A stretch of 64,000 bases of DNA from Pseudomonadota bacterium (GTDB taxonomy: Bacteria > Pseudomonadota > Alphaproteobacteria > Micavibrionales > UBA2020): NCBI GenBank assembly GCA_021849295.1, contig JAJZTA010000004.1:1-64000 (forward strand), written 5' to 3'. The notes beneath the pieces were generated by a model. That model did no database searches and was not told the origin of the DNA. It worked only from the letters and a program-made list of their open reading frames with translations. The translations under genes and the position numbers were made by a program. Numbering within the stretch: the first letter of the stretch is position 1; each line of letters starts with the position of its first letter. Shown here piece after piece: positions 24,991-38,822 of the stretch.

Positions 24991-25269
24991 TCACATACCC
25001 GCCGGACGCTGCGGCCTGACAGGCCGCTGTTTCTGGATTCGCTGTTTTCGGTCGAAATCACGGGAGAAATTGCGCGTGTTAATGGCGAAGATCGCGGATG
25101 CGATGATATTCAAGGCCACCGCCACTGGCGCGGCATAGGTCGCCGCGACCGCCCCGACGCCGACCGCCGTAACGCTCAGATAAGCATTCGCTGCGGCGTT
25201 GCCCCCTTTCTTGAAAGCAAGGGCATTGAACATATCCTTGATCGCGCCTCTTTGAGGGACTTTCCCCAC
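24991..25269 (-). CDS. Small hydrophobic protein, related to the one at 26064
   Basis: 92 residues with a GTG start that has AGGGGA upstream and lies about 30 nt after a good promoter. One long hydrophobic stretch (about 28-64, rich in Ala and Val) and a very basic tail (KQRIQKQRPVRPQRP). The N-terminal pattern GAIKDMFNALAFKKGGNAA matches GALSGTFNTLSGKNGASAA of the small protein at 26064, so the two are probably distant paralogues. Family unknown. The stop is 12 nt from the convergent dusA stop. Confidence 0.65.
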   Translation of the reverse strand: MGKVPQRGAIKDMFNALAFKKGGNAAANAYLSVTAVGVGAVAATYAAPVAVALNIIASAIFAINTRNFSRDFDRKQRIQKQRPVRPQRPAGM

Positions 25270-25306
25270 TATGTTCCCCTGATTCCTAAAATTAGGCTTA
25301 AATTTA

Positions 25307-25335
25307 TTTATATTCCAATTTAATTATTATGTCAA
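25307..25335 (-). promoter_or_regulatory. Promoter of the small hydrophobic protein at 24991
   Basis: On the minus strand TTGACA (25330-25335), 17-nt spacer, TATAAA (25307-25312). A CCTAA-AA-TTAGG palindrome at 25286-25297 sits near the expected start and could be an operator. The rest of 25270-25496 holds only a 7-bp hairpin at 25424-25448 (GACAGGC/GCCTGTC). Confidence 0.75.
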
Positions 25336-25496
25336 TATAGAACGCGCCATATTTCTGCAAATATTTATATTTATCAATAACTTAAAAATATCCCTCACAA
25401 AAACGCGCCTCCACCGCAACAGGGACAGGCTCCTCAAAAAGGCCTGTCTTACTGCCACGGACGCAGGCGCGGTGATGCAAGCGTAAAAGCGCGATT

Positions 25497-25901
25497 TTAA
25501 GACTGCGGCTTTGCTGCCAGCGGGTCAGCGCCGAAGCGGTTGTCGCCCTCGTCACCCCTTGAGCAGTACCAGTAAATCAGCGGCAAAATGCCGATGATGG
25601 TGATGACGATCAGCAGCCACCAGCCGCTTTTGCCCTTGTCATGCAGACGGCGCACGGCCAGCGTCAGACGCGGGAAGAATACAACCAGCGCAAAGCCAAG
25701 GCCGGCAATCCCCACGGGGATTTTTCCGCCGGGCCCGACATGAAGGGCGAAGCCCGGAAGAACAAATCTGTCAATAGCGTTGGCGACGATGCCCGCCAGA
25801 AAGCAGAACAGGACGAAGTACCAGAATTCGCTGCGGCTCGCCCGGCCCGAAAACTTGAAATAGTTTTTGAAGCCTGACTCGATAGCTTGGATGAAACCCA
25901 T
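25497..25901 (-). CDS. DUF805 inner-membrane protein
   Basis: 134 residues from ATG 25901, which has AAGGGGAT upstream. FKNYFKFSGRASRSEFWYFVLF is the DUF805 opening; three to four hydrophobic helices follow, with LTLAVRRLHDKGKSGWW between the last two. The function of the family is unknown. It sits between two small hydrophobic genes on the same strand, each with its own ribosome site. Confidence 0.88.
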   Translation of the reverse strand: MGFIQAIESGFKNYFKFSGRASRSEFWYFVLFCFLAGIVANAIDRFVLPGFALHVGPGGKIPVGIAGLGFALVVFFPRLTLAVRRLHDKGKSGWWLLIVITIIGILPLIYWYCSRGDEGDNRFGADPLAAKPQS

Positions 25902-25980
25902 TGTTGAAATCCCCTTGATGGTTGGCGCAAGAAGTATCAAAGAGATTCTAGATGACCATTTTCCAACGGCAAAGCTTTTT

Positions 25981-26011
25981 CCCTGAAGGCTTTAAAGAGA
26001 AGCCTTCAGGG
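25981..26011. repeat. Perfect 11-bp inverted repeat
   Basis: CCCTGAAGGCT and AGCCTTCAGGG flank a 9-nt loop between the genes at 25901 and 26064. No T-run follows on either strand, so it may be an RNA-processing or attenuation hairpin rather than a classical terminator. Confidence 0.6.
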
Positions 26012-26063
26012 CATAGCTTCTTGTGCGGCACTCATTACGATCCGCAGTTTCAGGCGCGATACG

Positions 26064-26300
26064 TCAAAACGTAAAAGCGTTTTGGAGGTGGTCTTTCGCA
26101 TACATATGCGACAAACCGGCACATATTCCCCCGACGGCAAGATTGAAAACGCTTGCCGCCGACGCCACAGGAGGAATAAAAGCCGCTGCCACGTTTATAA
26201 CAGCACACCACCCTTCAATCGCTGCCGACGCGCCATTTTTACCGGAAAGTGTGTTGAATGTTCCCGACAAGGCGCCTTTGATTTTTTGTGTCATTTGCAT
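26064..26300 (-). CDS. Small hydrophobic protein, related to the one at 24991
   Basis: 78 residues with a very good ribosome site (AAAGGAGACG) before the ATG. Central hydrophobic stretch about 28-62 rich in Ala, Val and Gly. The N-terminal pattern GAL-FN-L-K-G-AA is shared with the protein at 24991. No recognised family. Possible roles (holin-like, toxin-like or membrane-stress peptide) are speculation. Confidence 0.65.
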   Translation of the reverse strand: MQMTQKIKGALSGTFNTLSGKNGASAAIEGWCAVINVAAAFIPPVASAASVFNLAVGGICAGLSHMYAKDHLQNAFTF

Positions 26301-26331
26301 TTTTCGTCTCCTTTAAAAACTTTACATATTC

Positions 26332-26359
26332 ATGATATATGGCAGGGGAAAAACGGCAA
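26332..26359 (-). promoter_or_regulatory. Likely promoter of the small hydrophobic protein at 26064
   Basis: On the minus strand TTGCCG (26354-26359), 16-nt spacer, TATCAT (26332-26337), about 30 nt upstream of the start. Weaker than the other promoters listed. Confidence 0.4.
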
Positions 26360-26414
26360 GGCTTTTCGGAAAAAATCGTACAAGGCGTAAAAATCTATTT
26401 ATTCATCAGCATCT

Positions 26415-27119
26415 TTAAAGATACATCATCACCGCATGGCCGTGCTTGCGCAGCCATTTTTTACCAGCCATCGCGTCTTCCGCAAGTTCGGCGCAAAGCG
26501 TCCAGAACTTGCGGCTGTGGTTGAGGTGCACGCGGTGCGCGACCTCGTGCGCCACGACGTAATCCAGCACGACGGGCGGCGCGAGGATCAGCCGCCATGA
26601 AAACATGATGCGCCCGTCCGGACCGCAGCTGCCCCAGCGCGCTTTCGGGTCGCGGATGGTGACCGGGTGCGGCTGCAGGCCCAGCTTGTCCTGCTTTTGC
26701 GCCGCCAGATCTTCCAGCACGTCGCGCGCGGTGTTCTTGAGGAAGTCGCGCACCCGCCGCGGCAAATGCTCGGGGCGGCCGTGCACCACCAGCCGGTCGT
26801 CTTCCAGCCTTGTCACGCCGCGCCCGTCGTTGCGGACGATGGTGAAGTCGCGCCCGTAAACGGAAATGACATCGCCCTCGGCAAAATTTTTCGGCGGCGC
26901 GAGCGTGCTGCGGTGGCGGGCGATCCAGTCTCTGTTCTCGCCGATGAAACGCAAGGCCGCGCCCTCCGAGCCGCCGCGCGGCCATGTCAGCACGACGTCG
27001 CCCAGTTTCCGGTCCACGCGCAAGCTGAAACGCCGCGCGCGCGCATGGGTGCGCACGCGCACGCCGCCGATTTCCTCCGGCACGATAACGGGTTTTCTTC
27101 TCTTAAGCGGCCTGAACAT
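26415..27119 (-). CDS. YgjP-like zinc metallopeptidase (M48/SprT-like fold)
   Basis: 234 residues. N-terminal beta domain (RARRFSLRVDRKLGDVVLTWP), then KARWGSCGPDGRIMFSWRL and VVAHEVAHRVHLNHSRKFW with the HExxH motif at 191-195 and a further histidine at 201. This is the DUF45/YgjP signature. Cytoplasmic; substrate unknown. Its start overlaps the leuA 3' end by 17 nt, so it is translated from the same message. Confidence 0.9.
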   Translation of the reverse strand: MFRPLKRRKPVIVPEEIGGVRVRTHARARRFSLRVDRKLGDVVLTWPRGGSEGAALRFIGENRDWIARHRSTLAPPKNFAEGDVISVYGRDFTIVRNDGRGVTRLEDDRLVVHGRPEHLPRRVRDFLKNTARDVLEDLAAQKQDKLGLQPHPVTIRDPKARWGSCGPDGRIMFSWRLILAPPVVLDYVVAHEVAHRVHLNHSRKFWTLCAELAEDAMAGKKWLRKHGHAVMMYL

Positions 27120-28629
27120 TGTGAACGGCGAGATACTTGTTCAGCGCGTCGATATAGGCGCGGCACGACGCGACGATCACGTCCGTATCCACGCCCGCAC
27201 CGTGATAGGTATGCCCGTGCGCGGAAAGCGCGATGTTCACCTCGCCCTTGGCGTCGGAGCCTTCGGTCAGCGCGCGCAGCTCGTAATTGTGCAGCGTCAG
27301 GTCGTCATGCGGCACAAGCGCCTTCATCGCCTTGAAACAGGCGTCGACGGGGCCTTTGCCCGCGGCCTTTGCCTTTTTCTTCTTGCCGTCGAGGTCGATC
27401 TCCAGCTCCGCCTCCTGCGGGCCGGTGGAACCGGAGCGCACGGCGAGCGAAACGAAACGGATATGCTCCTCCGGCAGATCGCCTTCCGCGCGCGCCACGG
27501 CGAGCAGGTCGTCGTCGGTGATTTTCTTCTTGCGGTCGGCGAGCGTCTTGAAGCGCGCGAAGGCCTCGTTCAGCGCATCGTCGTCGAGATGCACCTGCAG
27601 CTGCATCAGCTTGGAGCGGAACGCGTTGCGGCCCGAGTGCTTGCCGAGCACGAGGTCGGTCTTGTCGCGGCCGACGGATTCCGGCGTCATGATCTCATAG
27701 GTGTTGGCGTGCTTCAGCATGCCGTCCTGATGGATGCCGCTTTCGTGAGCGAAGGCGTTCGCCCCGACCACCGCCTTGTTCGGCTGCACCGCAAAGCCGG
27801 TGATCGCCGAAAGCAGGTTCGAGGCCGACATGATCTTTGTCGTTTCGATGCCCGTTTCATACGGCAGCTTGTCCTGGCGCGTGCGGAAGGCCATCACGAC
27901 TTCTTCCATGGATGCGTTGCCCGCACGCTCGCCGATGCCGTTGATGGTGCATTCGATCTGCCGCGCGCCCGCGGCCACGCCGGCGAGAGAGTTCGCCACG
28001 GCAAGGCCGAGGTCGTTGTGGCAGTGGGTCGAGATCACCGCCTTGTCGATGTTCGGCACGCGGTCTTTGAGCATCTTGATCAGCGCGAAATATTCCTCGG
28101 GGATGGTGTAGCCGACCGTGTCGGGGATATTGACCGTCGAGGCGCCCGCTTTGATCGCCGTTTCCACCGCCTTGCAGAGGAAGTCATGCTCGGTGCGCGT
28201 CGCGTCCTCGGCGCTCCATTCCACGTCGTCGCAGGCCTTGCGCGCGTAGGAGACGCTGTCCTTGATCATCTCCAGCACTTTTTCCGGCTCCATTTGCAAC
28301 TTATGCTTCATGTGCAGCGGGCTGGTGGAGATGAAGGTGTGGATGCGTTTTTTCTTCGCCGGTTTGGTCGCTTCGATCACGGCGTCGATGTCTTTTTGCA
28401 CGGCGCGGCAAAGGCCCGCCACCGTGGCGTTTTTCGCCAGTTCCGCGACCTTCTGCACGGATTCGAAATCGCCCGCGCTCGCCGCCGGAAAGCCCGCCTC
28501 GATGATATCGACGCCCATGCCGTCGAGCATCTCTGCCATTTGCAACTTCTCGGGAAGGTTCATCGAATAGCCGGGGGACTGCTCGCCGTCGCGGAGCGTG
28601 GTGTCGAAAATCCAGACTTTATCGGACAT
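27103..28629 (-). CDS. leuA: 2-isopropylmalate synthase
   Basis: 508 residues. First committed step of leucine synthesis: acetyl-CoA plus 2-ketoisovalerate. IFDTTLRDGEQSPGYSMN begins the TIM barrel, ISTHCHNDLGLAVANSLAG holds metal-binding histidines, and FAHESGIHQDGMLKH is the family block; the C-terminal 120 residues form the regulatory domain for leucine feedback. No other leu gene is in the window. Confidence 0.97.
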   Translation of the reverse strand: MSDKVWIFDTTLRDGEQSPGYSMNLPEKLQMAEMLDGMGVDIIEAGFPAASAGDFESVQKVAELAKNATVAGLCRAVQKDIDAVIEATKPAKKKRIHTFISTSPLHMKHKLQMEPEKVLEMIKDSVSYARKACDDVEWSAEDATRTEHDFLCKAVETAIKAGASTVNIPDTVGYTIPEEYFALIKMLKDRVPNIDKAVISTHCHNDLGLAVANSLAGVAAGARQIECTINGIGERAGNASMEEVVMAFRTRQDKLPYETGIETTKIMSASNLLSAITGFAVQPNKAVVGANAFAHESGIHQDGMLKHANTYEIMTPESVGRDKTDLVLGKHSGRNAFRSKLMQLQVHLDDDALNEAFARFKTLADRKKKITDDDLLAVARAEGDLPEEHIRFVSLAVRSGSTGPQEAELEIDLDGKKKKAKAAGKGPVDACFKAMKALVPHDDLTLHNYELRALTEGSDAKGEVNIALSAHGHTYHGAGVDTDVIVASCRAYIDALNKYLAVHNVQAA

Positions 28630-28655
28630 GTGCGTTTTCCTCTCTTAAAAAAAAT

Positions 28656-28841
28656 CTATTCGTCAATCTTGCGCGCTTCGTCGATCAGCATGACGGGAAT
28701 GCCCTCGCGGATCGGGAAGGCGAGCTTCGCCTGACGGCTGACCAGCTCCTGCTTTGCCGCGTCGTATTCCAGCGGCGCCTTGGTCAGCGGGCAGACGAGA
28801 ATCTCCAGCAGCTTCGGGTCGGCCTTTTTCACAGGGGTCAT
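28656..28841 (-). CDS. Trm112-family small protein
   Basis: 61 residues. [17 protein letters not shown] with [17 protein letters not shown] is the Trm112p/YcaR pattern. Bacterial members are small activators or zinc-ribbon remnants; only one Cys remains here, so zinc binding is doubtful. The start overlaps the stop of the CnoX-like gene (ATGA) and the stop lies 26 nt upstream of leuA. Confidence 0.88.
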   Translation of the reverse strand: MTPVKKADPKLLEILVCPLTKAPLEYDAAKQELVSRQAKLAFPIREGIPVMLIDEARKIDE

Positions 28842-29782
28842 GAGAACAGCACCGAAGAGAGCTTGCGCCGTCCGCTCAACGTGAGCGGATGGTCGTTGCC
28901 CAGCGCCGCGAAAAGATCCAGCAGAAATTTCCGCGCCTTCTGGTCCTGCCACTCGCGGTCGATGCGGATGAGATCGACCAGAACGTCGATCCCTTTTTCG
29001 ATTTCGCCCGCGGCGAGGTGCCTTTGCGCGAGGTCGTAGCGCGCCTGCAAATCCTTGGGGTTCTTCATCAGCCGGTCGGCGAGCGCGAGCGCATCGTCCA
29101 GACCTTTGACCTTGTCTTCCAGAGACGTGATGTATTGCAGCCCTTTCAGGCGAGGCGTTTCGAGCTGCTCGGGCGTGAGCCCCGTCAGCATTTCTTTGAC
29201 GGAGGTGGCGTCGCCCTGCCCCAGCAGGCACCAGCCGATGCCCGCCAGCGCCTCCATGTCTTCGGAGTCAAGCTCCATCGCGGCGGCGTAACGTTCCATC
29301 GCGGCGTCGAATTTTCCCGCGCCAAACAACGTATCCGCTTCTTCGCGGATTTTTTTCGTCTGCTCGGCCAGCGCCGCTTTGCCCGTCTCTTCCGGCGCGC
29401 CGCCGAGTGTCTTCAAGCCGTCGATCAGGCTTTTGAGTTCGGCTTCGCTTTTCGCGCCGGTAAAGCCGTCGACCGGACGGCCCTGATAGAAAATGTAGAC
29501 CGTCGGCACCGCCTGCAGCTTCAGCGCCTGTGCAAGGGTCGGGTTTTGCGTGATATCAGTGCGGACGAGCGAAACGGCGCCGCCCGCGGCCGCCACCAGC
29601 TTTTCCAGCACCGGCGCCATCTGCTTGCAGAGCGCGCTCGTGGACGTGTGGAACAGGACGACCACCGGCCGTTCCATCGAGGCCTGAAAGACGTCCTGCT
29701 CGAAATGCGCCTCGTCCGTATCCCTGACGGAGGCGGCAGCCGCGGACGGCTTCGGTGCCATGTTCAATTGCAAATCGGTCAT
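28838..29782 (-). CDS. cnoX: Thioredoxin-TPR co-chaperone, CnoX/YbbN-like
   Basis: 314 residues. An N-terminal thioredoxin domain (about 25-130) is followed by helical TPR-like repeats ([25 protein letters not shown] and later [22 protein letters not shown]). The redox motif is Ser49-Ala-Leu-Cys52, a CxxC in which the first Cys is lost, similar to the SxxC of E. coli YbbN. The family holds unfolded proteins under oxidative stress and hands them to GroEL or DnaK. First gene of cnoX-trm112-leuA-ygjP. Confidence 0.9.
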   Translation of the reverse strand: MTDLQLNMAPKPSAAAASVRDTDEAHFEQDVFQASMERPVVVLFHTSTSALCKQMAPVLEKLVAAAGGAVSLVRTDITQNPTLAQALKLQAVPTVYIFYQGRPVDGFTGAKSEAELKSLIDGLKTLGGAPEETGKAALAEQTKKIREEADTLFGAGKFDAAMERYAAAMELDSEDMEALAGIGWCLLGQGDATSVKEMLTGLTPEQLETPRLKGLQYITSLEDKVKGLDDALALADRLMKNPKDLQARYDLAQRHLAAGEIEKGIDVLVDLIRIDREWQDQKARKFLLDLFAALGNDHPLTLSGRRKLSSVLFS

Positions 29783-29881
29783 ATAGTTTCATACCCCATA
29801 TCGGGCAGAAAATACAGGGTTTGCGGGATAATAATATCCATAACCCGTGGCCATAAAGGGCGCGATGCGCCAGTTGCCGGA

Positions 29882-31099
29882 TTAAACGTCCAGCAGCAGG
29901 CGTTGCGGGTCCTCGATGGCGTCCTTGACGCGGACGAGGAACGAAACGGATTCGCGGCCGTCGATGATGCGGTGGTCGTAAGACAGCGCGATATACATCA
30001 TCGGGCGGATGACGACCTCGCCTTTCACGGCGATCGGCCTCTCCTCGACCTTGTGCATGCCGAGAATGCCCGCTTGCGGCGGGTTGATGATCGGCGTCGC
30101 CATCAGCGAGCCGAACACGCCGCCGTTGGTCACCGTAAAGGTGCCGCCGGTCAACTCCTCCATGCTGAGCTTGCCGTCGCGGGCGCGGGTGCCGAGGTCG
30201 GCGATTTCCTTTTCGATCTCCGCGAAGCTCTTCTTGTCCGCATCGCGCACCACCGGCACGACGAGACCTGCGGGCGTCGAGACCGCCACGCCGATATCGT
30301 AGTAGTTTTTATAGACCAGATCCGTGCCGTCGATCTCCGCGTTCACGGCGGGGAAGTCTTTCAGCGCCTGCACCGCGGCCTTGACGAAGAACGACATGAA
30401 GCCCAGGCGCACGCCGTGCTTCTTTTCGAACCCGTCCTTATATTGCGCGCGCAGGGCCATGATGTGGCTCATGTCCACTTCGTTGAAGGTGGTGAGGATC
30501 GCGGCGGTGTTCTGCGCGTCCTTGAGACGCTCGGCGATGCGCTGGCGCAGGCGCGTCATGCGCACGCGCTCTTCGCGGTCGGCATTGTTGCGCGGGCCGG
30601 AAGGCTGGGCGGGCGCTTTCGTCGCGGGCGCGGCTTTGGGCGCGTTCAGGGCTTGCAAAACATCGCCCTTGGTCAGGCGGCCGTCCTTGCCGGTGCCGGA
30701 AATGCCTGACGTATCGACTTTATTATCGTCCACCAGTTTCCGCACGGCGGGCGAGAGGAATGCGTCGTTGCTGGCGGGCTTGGAGGCGACTTTCGCCGCG
30801 ACCGGCTCCGGCTTCTTCGGCGCTTCGGCTTTTTTGGCGGGCGCAGTTGCAGCAGCAGCTCCGCCGGCGGCGATCGAGCCGAGCACAGCGCCGACTTCGA
30901 CGTTCGCGCCGCTCTCGACCTTGATCTCGTTCAGTACGCCCGCCGCCTTGGCGTTGACTTCGAGCGTCACCTTGTCGGTTTCCAGTTCCACCAGCGGGTC
31001 GTCCATCGCGACGGTATCGCCCACTTTTTTGAGCCATTTCGCGACAGTGGCCTCCGTCACGGATTCGCCGAGAGACGGAACTACGATTTCTGTTGCCAT
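29882..31099 (-). CDS. sucB: Dihydrolipoyl succinyltransferase (E2 of 2-oxoglutarate dehydrogenase)
   Basis: 405 residues. One lipoyl domain with the lysine in [11 protein letters not shown], an Ala/Pro linker, a peripheral-subunit-binding domain ([33 protein letters not shown]-like), and the catalytic core ending in [17 protein letters not shown] with the active-site His and Asp. It lies 14 nt after sucA and ends the TCA operon; lpd is not in the window. Confidence 0.97.
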   Translation of the reverse strand: MATEIVVPSLGESVTEATVAKWLKKVGDTVAMDDPLVELETDKVTLEVNAKAAGVLNEIKVESGANVEVGAVLGSIAAGGAAAATAPAKKAEAPKKPEPVAAKVASKPASNDAFLSPAVRKLVDDNKVDTSGISGTGKDGRLTKGDVLQALNAPKAAPATKAPAQPSGPRNNADREERVRMTRLRQRIAERLKDAQNTAAILTTFNEVDMSHIMALRAQYKDGFEKKHGVRLGFMSFFVKAAVQALKDFPAVNAEIDGTDLVYKNYYDIGVAVSTPAGLVVPVVRDADKKSFAEIEKEIADLGTRARDGKLSMEELTGGTFTVTNGGVFGSLMATPIINPPQAGILGMHKVEERPIAVKGEVVIRPMMYIALSYDHRIIDGRESVSFLVRVKDAIEDPQRLLLDV

Positions 31100-31113
31100 T
31101 TTTTTATTTCCTT

Positions 31114-33956
<2,843 letters not shown>

Positions 33957-33978
<22 letters not shown>

Positions 33979-34457
33979 TTTTTATTGTCCTGTAGCTTCC
34001 ATTGAGAATAGGGATTTTTGGCAAGGGCGGCGTTGGTGTAGCGCGGATCTTCCGAGACATCCGCCCCCGCCCACGACGGCGGATCGACGTGATGCTTTTC
34101 GTCCGGCAGTTCCACTTCGGCAATGACCAGCCCCTTGTTCGCGCCCGCGAACTCGTCGACTTCCCACACAAGACCGTCGTGCTTGATTTTGTAGCGCGTT
34201 TTTTCGACCTTGCTGTCGCACAGCGTCTCGAGCATTTTTTCCGCGTCTTTTTTGGGGATTTCGTATTCGAATTCGTCGCGGACGATGCCTTCGCTGGGGC
34301 CTTTGACGGTGATGAAGCCCTTGTCGCCGGCAACGCGCACGCGCACCGTGGCGTCGCCTTTCGTGGCAATGTAGCCTTGCATGTAAGAGACGCCTTTTGC
34401 GCCAGCACGCCAGTCATCGGACGTCACCAGAAATTTGCGCTCGATCTCTTTCGCCAT
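33957..34457 (-). CDS. CYTH-domain phosphohydrolase (triphosphate tunnel type)
   Basis: 166 residues. The opening MAKEIERKFLV with the ExExK motif is diagnostic of CYTH/triphosphate tunnel metalloenzymes; strands with paired charged residues follow (VRVRVAGDKGFITVKG, RDEFEYEIP, WEVDEFAGANKGLVIAEVEL). Family members hydrolyse inorganic triphosphate or thiamine triphosphate. It lies between sucD (5 nt) and sucA (22-nt overlap), in the middle of the TCA operon next to a thiamine-diphosphate enzyme. Confidence 0.9.
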
Positions 34458-34462
34458 TGTTT

Positions 34463-35341
34463 CTAGGCCGCTTTCATCGCCTTCATCATGGCCTCGCCCA
34501 AACCGGCGGGACTGTCGGAAACGACGAAGCCCGCGGCTTTCATGGCCGCGACCTTGTCTTTCGCCGCGCCTTTGCCGCCGGCGATGATCGCGCCCGCGTG
34601 GCCCATGCGGCGGCCCGGAGGCGCCGTGACGCCGGCAATGAAGCCCGCGATGGGTTTTTTGGTCTTGGCGTTTTTGTAGAACTCGGCCGCGTCTTCCTCG
34701 GCGCTGCCGCCGATTTCACCGATCATCAAAATGCCCTGCGTTTCGTCGTCTTTCAGGAACATGTCGATGGCATCGATGAAGTTCGTGCCGTTGACGGGGT
34801 CGCCGCCGATGCCGATGCAAGTCGTCTGGCCGAGGCCATTGGCGGTGGTTTGCGCCACGGCTTCATAGGTCAGCGTGCCGGAGCGGGAAACGATGCCAAT
34901 CTTGCCGCGCTTGTGGATGTGCCCCGGCATGATGCCAATCTTGCATTCGCCCGGCGTGATGACACCCGGGCAGTTGGGACCGATCAGTCGCGTCGCCGAA
35001 CCTTGCAATTTGCGCTTCACCTTCACCATGTCGAGCACCGGAATGCCCTCGGTGATGCAGATGACCAGCGGGAGGTCGGCGTCGATCGCTTCGAGGATCG
35101 CATCCGCGGCGAACGGCGGCGGCACGTAAATCACGCTCGCGTTCGCGCCGGTTTCGTCGACCGCATCCTTCACGGTGTTGAACACCGGCAAGTTGAGGTG
35201 CTTGGTGCCACCCTTGCCGGGCGTGACGCCGCCAACCATTTGCGTACCGTAGGCCGCGGCCTGCTCGGAGTGGAACGTGCCCTGCGCGCCGGTGAAGCCC
35301 TGGCAGATGACTTTGGTGTTTTTATTGACGAGCACCGACAT
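34463..35341 (-). CDS. sucD: Succinyl-CoA synthetase alpha subunit
   Basis: 292 residues. CoA-binding Rossmann domain ([20 protein letters not shown]), [20 protein letters not shown], and the phosphorylated histidine in [17 protein letters not shown]. Works with SucC to make ATP or GTP from succinyl-CoA. Its start ATG overlaps the sucC stop by one base. Confidence 0.97.
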   Translation of the reverse strand: MSVLVNKNTKVICQGFTGAQGTFHSEQAAAYGTQMVGGVTPGKGGTKHLNLPVFNTVKDAVDETGANASVIYVPPPFAADAILEAIDADLPLVICITEGIPVLDMVKVKRKLQGSATRLIGPNCPGVITPGECKIGIMPGHIHKRGKIGIVSRSGTLTYEAVAQTTANGLGQTTCIGIGGDPVNGTNFIDAIDMFLKDDETQGILMIGEIGGSAEEDAAEFYKNAKTKKPIAGFIAGVTAPPGRRMGHAGAIIAGGKGAAKDKVAAMKAAGFVVSDSPAGLGEAMMKAMKAA

Positions 35342-36513
35342 TATGCAGCCTCCGCTTTGACGGCCCTGACGACCTTCTCGGCCGCATCGGCGAGATTGTC
35401 GGCCGCGATGATGTTAAGACCCGATTTCCTCAAAAGCTCCTTGCCCTTGTCGACGTTGGTGCCTTCGAGCCGCACGACCAGCGGCATGGTCAGCCCCAGC
35501 TCGCGCGCTGCGGTGATGACGCCGTCGGCAATGATGTCGCAGCGCATGATGCCGCCGAAGATGTTGACGAGGATACCCTCGACGTTCGGGTCGGAAAGGA
35601 TGATGCGGAAGGCTTCGGCCACGCGCTCTTTCGTCGCGCCCCCGCCGACGTCGAGGAAGTTCGCCGGATCGCCGCCGTAAAGCTTGATGATGTCCATCGT
35701 CGCCATGGCGAGGCCCGCGCCGTTGACCATGCAGCCGATGTTGCCGGTCAGCTTGACGTAGCTGAGCTCGTTGTCCTTGGCGCGCTTTTCGGACGGGTCT
35801 TCCTCGGTGATGTCGCGCAGCCCCTCGACCTCTTTCTGGCGGAAGAGCGCATTGTCGTCGAAGTTCATCTTGGCGTCGAGCGGAATGATATCGCCGCCCT
35901 TGGTCACGACCAGCGGATTGATCTCGACGATCGAGGCGTCGAGCCCGATGAAGGCGTCGTACATCTTGCCGATGAGCGACACTGCCTTGCCGACCTGTTT
36001 GTCCTGCAGGCCCAGCGCGAAGGCGATCTGCCTGCCCTGAAACGCCTGAAAGCCGATGGCGGGATCGACCACAACCTTGATGATTTTCTCGGGATGCTTT
36101 TCCGCGACTTCCTCGATCTCCACGCCGCCTTCGGTCGAAGCCATGATGGTGACGCGGGAGGTCGCACGGTCGAGCAGCATGCCGAGATAAAGCTCGCGGC
36201 CGATATCGCAGCCTTCCTCGATGTACACGCGGTGCACCTCGTGGCCCTGCGGGCCGGTTTGGTGCGTGACAAGGTTCATGCCGATCATCTTCTTCGCGGT
36301 TTCGCGCACTTCGTCGACGGATTTCACGACCTTGACGCCGCCGCCCTTGCCGCGGCCACCGGCGTGGATCTGCGCCTTGACGACGTAGACGGGGCCCGGC
36401 AACTTTTGCGCCGCCTTCGCCGCGTCTTCCGCCGTGTAGGCGACGAAACCGTTCAGCACGGGAATGCCGCGCGCCTTCAGGAGTTCCTTGGCCTGATACT
36501 CATGGACGTTCAT
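35341..36513 (-). CDS. sucC: Succinyl-CoA synthetase beta subunit
   Basis: 390 residues from ATG 36513 ([19 protein letters not shown], the standard start); a longer Arg-rich frame upstream lies inside mdh and is not coding here. ATP-grasp domain with [30 protein letters not shown], and [17 protein letters not shown], then the alpha-subunit-facing [15 protein letters not shown]. Confidence 0.97.
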   Translation of the reverse strand: MNVHEYQAKELLKARGIPVLNGFVAYTAEDAAKAAQKLPGPVYVVKAQIHAGGRGKGGGVKVVKSVDEVRETAKKMIGMNLVTHQTGPQGHEVHRVYIEEGCDIGRELYLGMLLDRATSRVTIMASTEGGVEIEEVAEKHPEKIIKVVVDPAIGFQAFQGRQIAFALGLQDKQVGKAVSLIGKMYDAFIGLDASIVEINPLVVTKGGDIIPLDAKMNFDDNALFRQKEVEGLRDITEEDPSEKRAKDNELSYVKLTGNIGCMVNGAGLAMATMDIIKLYGGDPANFLDVGGGATKERVAEAFRIILSDPNVEGILVNIFGGIMRCDIIADGVITAARELGLTMPLVVRLEGTNVDKGKELLRKSGLNIIAADNLADAAEKVVRAVKAEAA

Positions 36514-36517
36514 CGGG

Positions 36518-37498
<981 letters not shown>

Positions 37499-37669
37499 TT
37501 AAAGTTCCATTGGTTGAGTCGATTGCCGATAAACTAACATAGATTTGGACGCTTAACAGAGCAGAAACAAAGGGGATACCCACTATATAGGGAAGTTTTT
37601 TTCACCCCCTTTTATGTTTATCATAATGTTGTTACAAAATCACGTTTTCTGCACTAATTGCGTTCTATA

Positions 37670-37698
37670 TTGACATTCCGGCCCGCTATCCGTAATGA
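37670..37698 (+). promoter_or_regulatory. Promoter of the first ankyrin gene
   Basis: TTGACA (37670-37675), 17 nt, TAATGA (37693-37698). An in-frame ATG at 37695 falls inside the -10 box, which supports the later ATG at 37770. The remaining gap 37481-37669 is AT-rich and carries the divergent mdh promoter region. Confidence 0.7.
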
Positions 37699-37769
37699 CA
37701 TATGATTTTTATGACATCAAAAATCCCTCTGCGGATCGCAGAAACGCCAACACTGAAGGAAGTGGAATT

Positions 37770-38810
37770 ATGTTTTTTGGAGATGCCTTTAACAGGTATG
37801 CCGCCGCAAACCGCCTGATCAAGGCCGTCAACAGCTACGACGTCAAGGCCGTGCAAAAACTTCTGCAAAACGGCGCCGACGTCAACGCCAAAGACCGCGA
37901 CGGCAACACCGCGCTTCTCACCGCCGTCAACAACGGCAGCACGGACATCGTGCGGCTTCTGCTCGACAATAAGGCCGACGCCGACGCGGCCAACAAGAAA
38001 GGCGATACGCCGCTGGTCGCCGCGGCGGGCAACAATGCCGCGGACATGACGAAGATGCTGCTGGACAAAGGCGCCAGGGTGAACGCGAAAGACGGCGACG
38101 GCAACACCGCGCTGATTACCGCAGCGGCCAAAGGCTACACGGACGTTGCAAGGCTTCTCATCGCCCGCAAGGCGGACGTGAACGCCCGGAACGTCTACGG
38201 CAAAACCGCGCTGATGTCCGCCGCGAACGGCGGCAGCTACATGCCGCTGGTGCAGCTTCTGCTCGACAACAAGGCCGACGTGAACGTCCGCAGCAAAAGC
38301 GGCGATACGGCACTGACCCTTTCGGCCTTCAACCGCAAAACGGACACGACGCTCGCCCTGATCAACGGCGGCGCCGACCTCGAGGCGAAAAACAACCAGG
38401 GCTTCACAGCGCTGATGCTCTCCGCCTACAGCAACATCGAAGCCATGTCGCAACTGCTGGTCAGCAAAGGCGCCGACGTGAACGCCCAAAACGCCGCCGG
38501 CTATACGGCGCTGATGATCTCCACCCTCGGCGGCTTCACCAACACCATGAAGATGCTGGTCGACAACAAGGCCCGCGTCGACGCCCGCAATACCAAGGGC
38601 GAAACCGCGCTGATGCACGCCGCCAAATCCGGCAACGCGCCCGCGGCGCAGGTCCTGCTCGGAAAAGGCGCGAACGTCCATGCCATCAACAACGACGGGC
38701 AATCGGTGCAATGGTACGCCATCCAGAGCAACAAGCCCGACATGCTGGCACTGATCCAGCGCGCCATGACGCCGCCCCAAAAATCGCCCAGGAACAACGG
38801 GCCGAAGTAA
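37770..38810 (+). CDS. Ankyrin-repeat protein, copy 1
   Basis: 346 residues from ATG 37770, preceded by GAAGGAAG; the start MFFGDAFNRYAAANRLIKAV matches that of the next gene. About nine 33-residue ankyrin repeats cover nearly all of the protein (consensus KDRDGNTALLTAVNNGSTDI, LLLDNKADVNARN). No signal peptide or membrane segment; a scaffold or binding protein. The tail ends KSPRNNGPK, similar to the next gene. Confidence 0.92.
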   Translation: MFFGDAFNRYAAANRLIKAVNSYDVKAVQKLLQNGADVNAKDRDGNTALLTAVNNGSTDIVRLLLDNKADADAANKKGDTPLVAAAGNNAADMTKMLLDKGARVNAKDGDGNTALITAAAKGYTDVARLLIARKADVNARNVYGKTALMSAANGGSYMPLVQLLLDNKADVNVRSKSGDTALTLSAFNRKTDTTLALINGGADLEAKNNQGFTALMLSAYSNIEAMSQLLVSKGADVNAQNAAGYTALMISTLGGFTNTMKMLVDNKARVDARNTKGETALMHAAKSGNAPAAQVLLGKGANVHAINNDGQSVQWYAIQSNKPDMLALIQRAMTPPQKSPRNNGPK

Positions 38811-38822
38811 GGAGACAGAACG

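Noticed and set aside
25424-25448. GACAGGC/GCCTGTC hairpin as a terminator
   Set aside because: Only 7 bp with a 10-nt loop and no proper T-run; kept as a note in the promoter entry.
26866-28734. A 622-codon frame antisense to leuA
   Set aside because: leuA and the YgjP-like gene explain the region; the translation is Arg/His/Val-rich shadow sequence.
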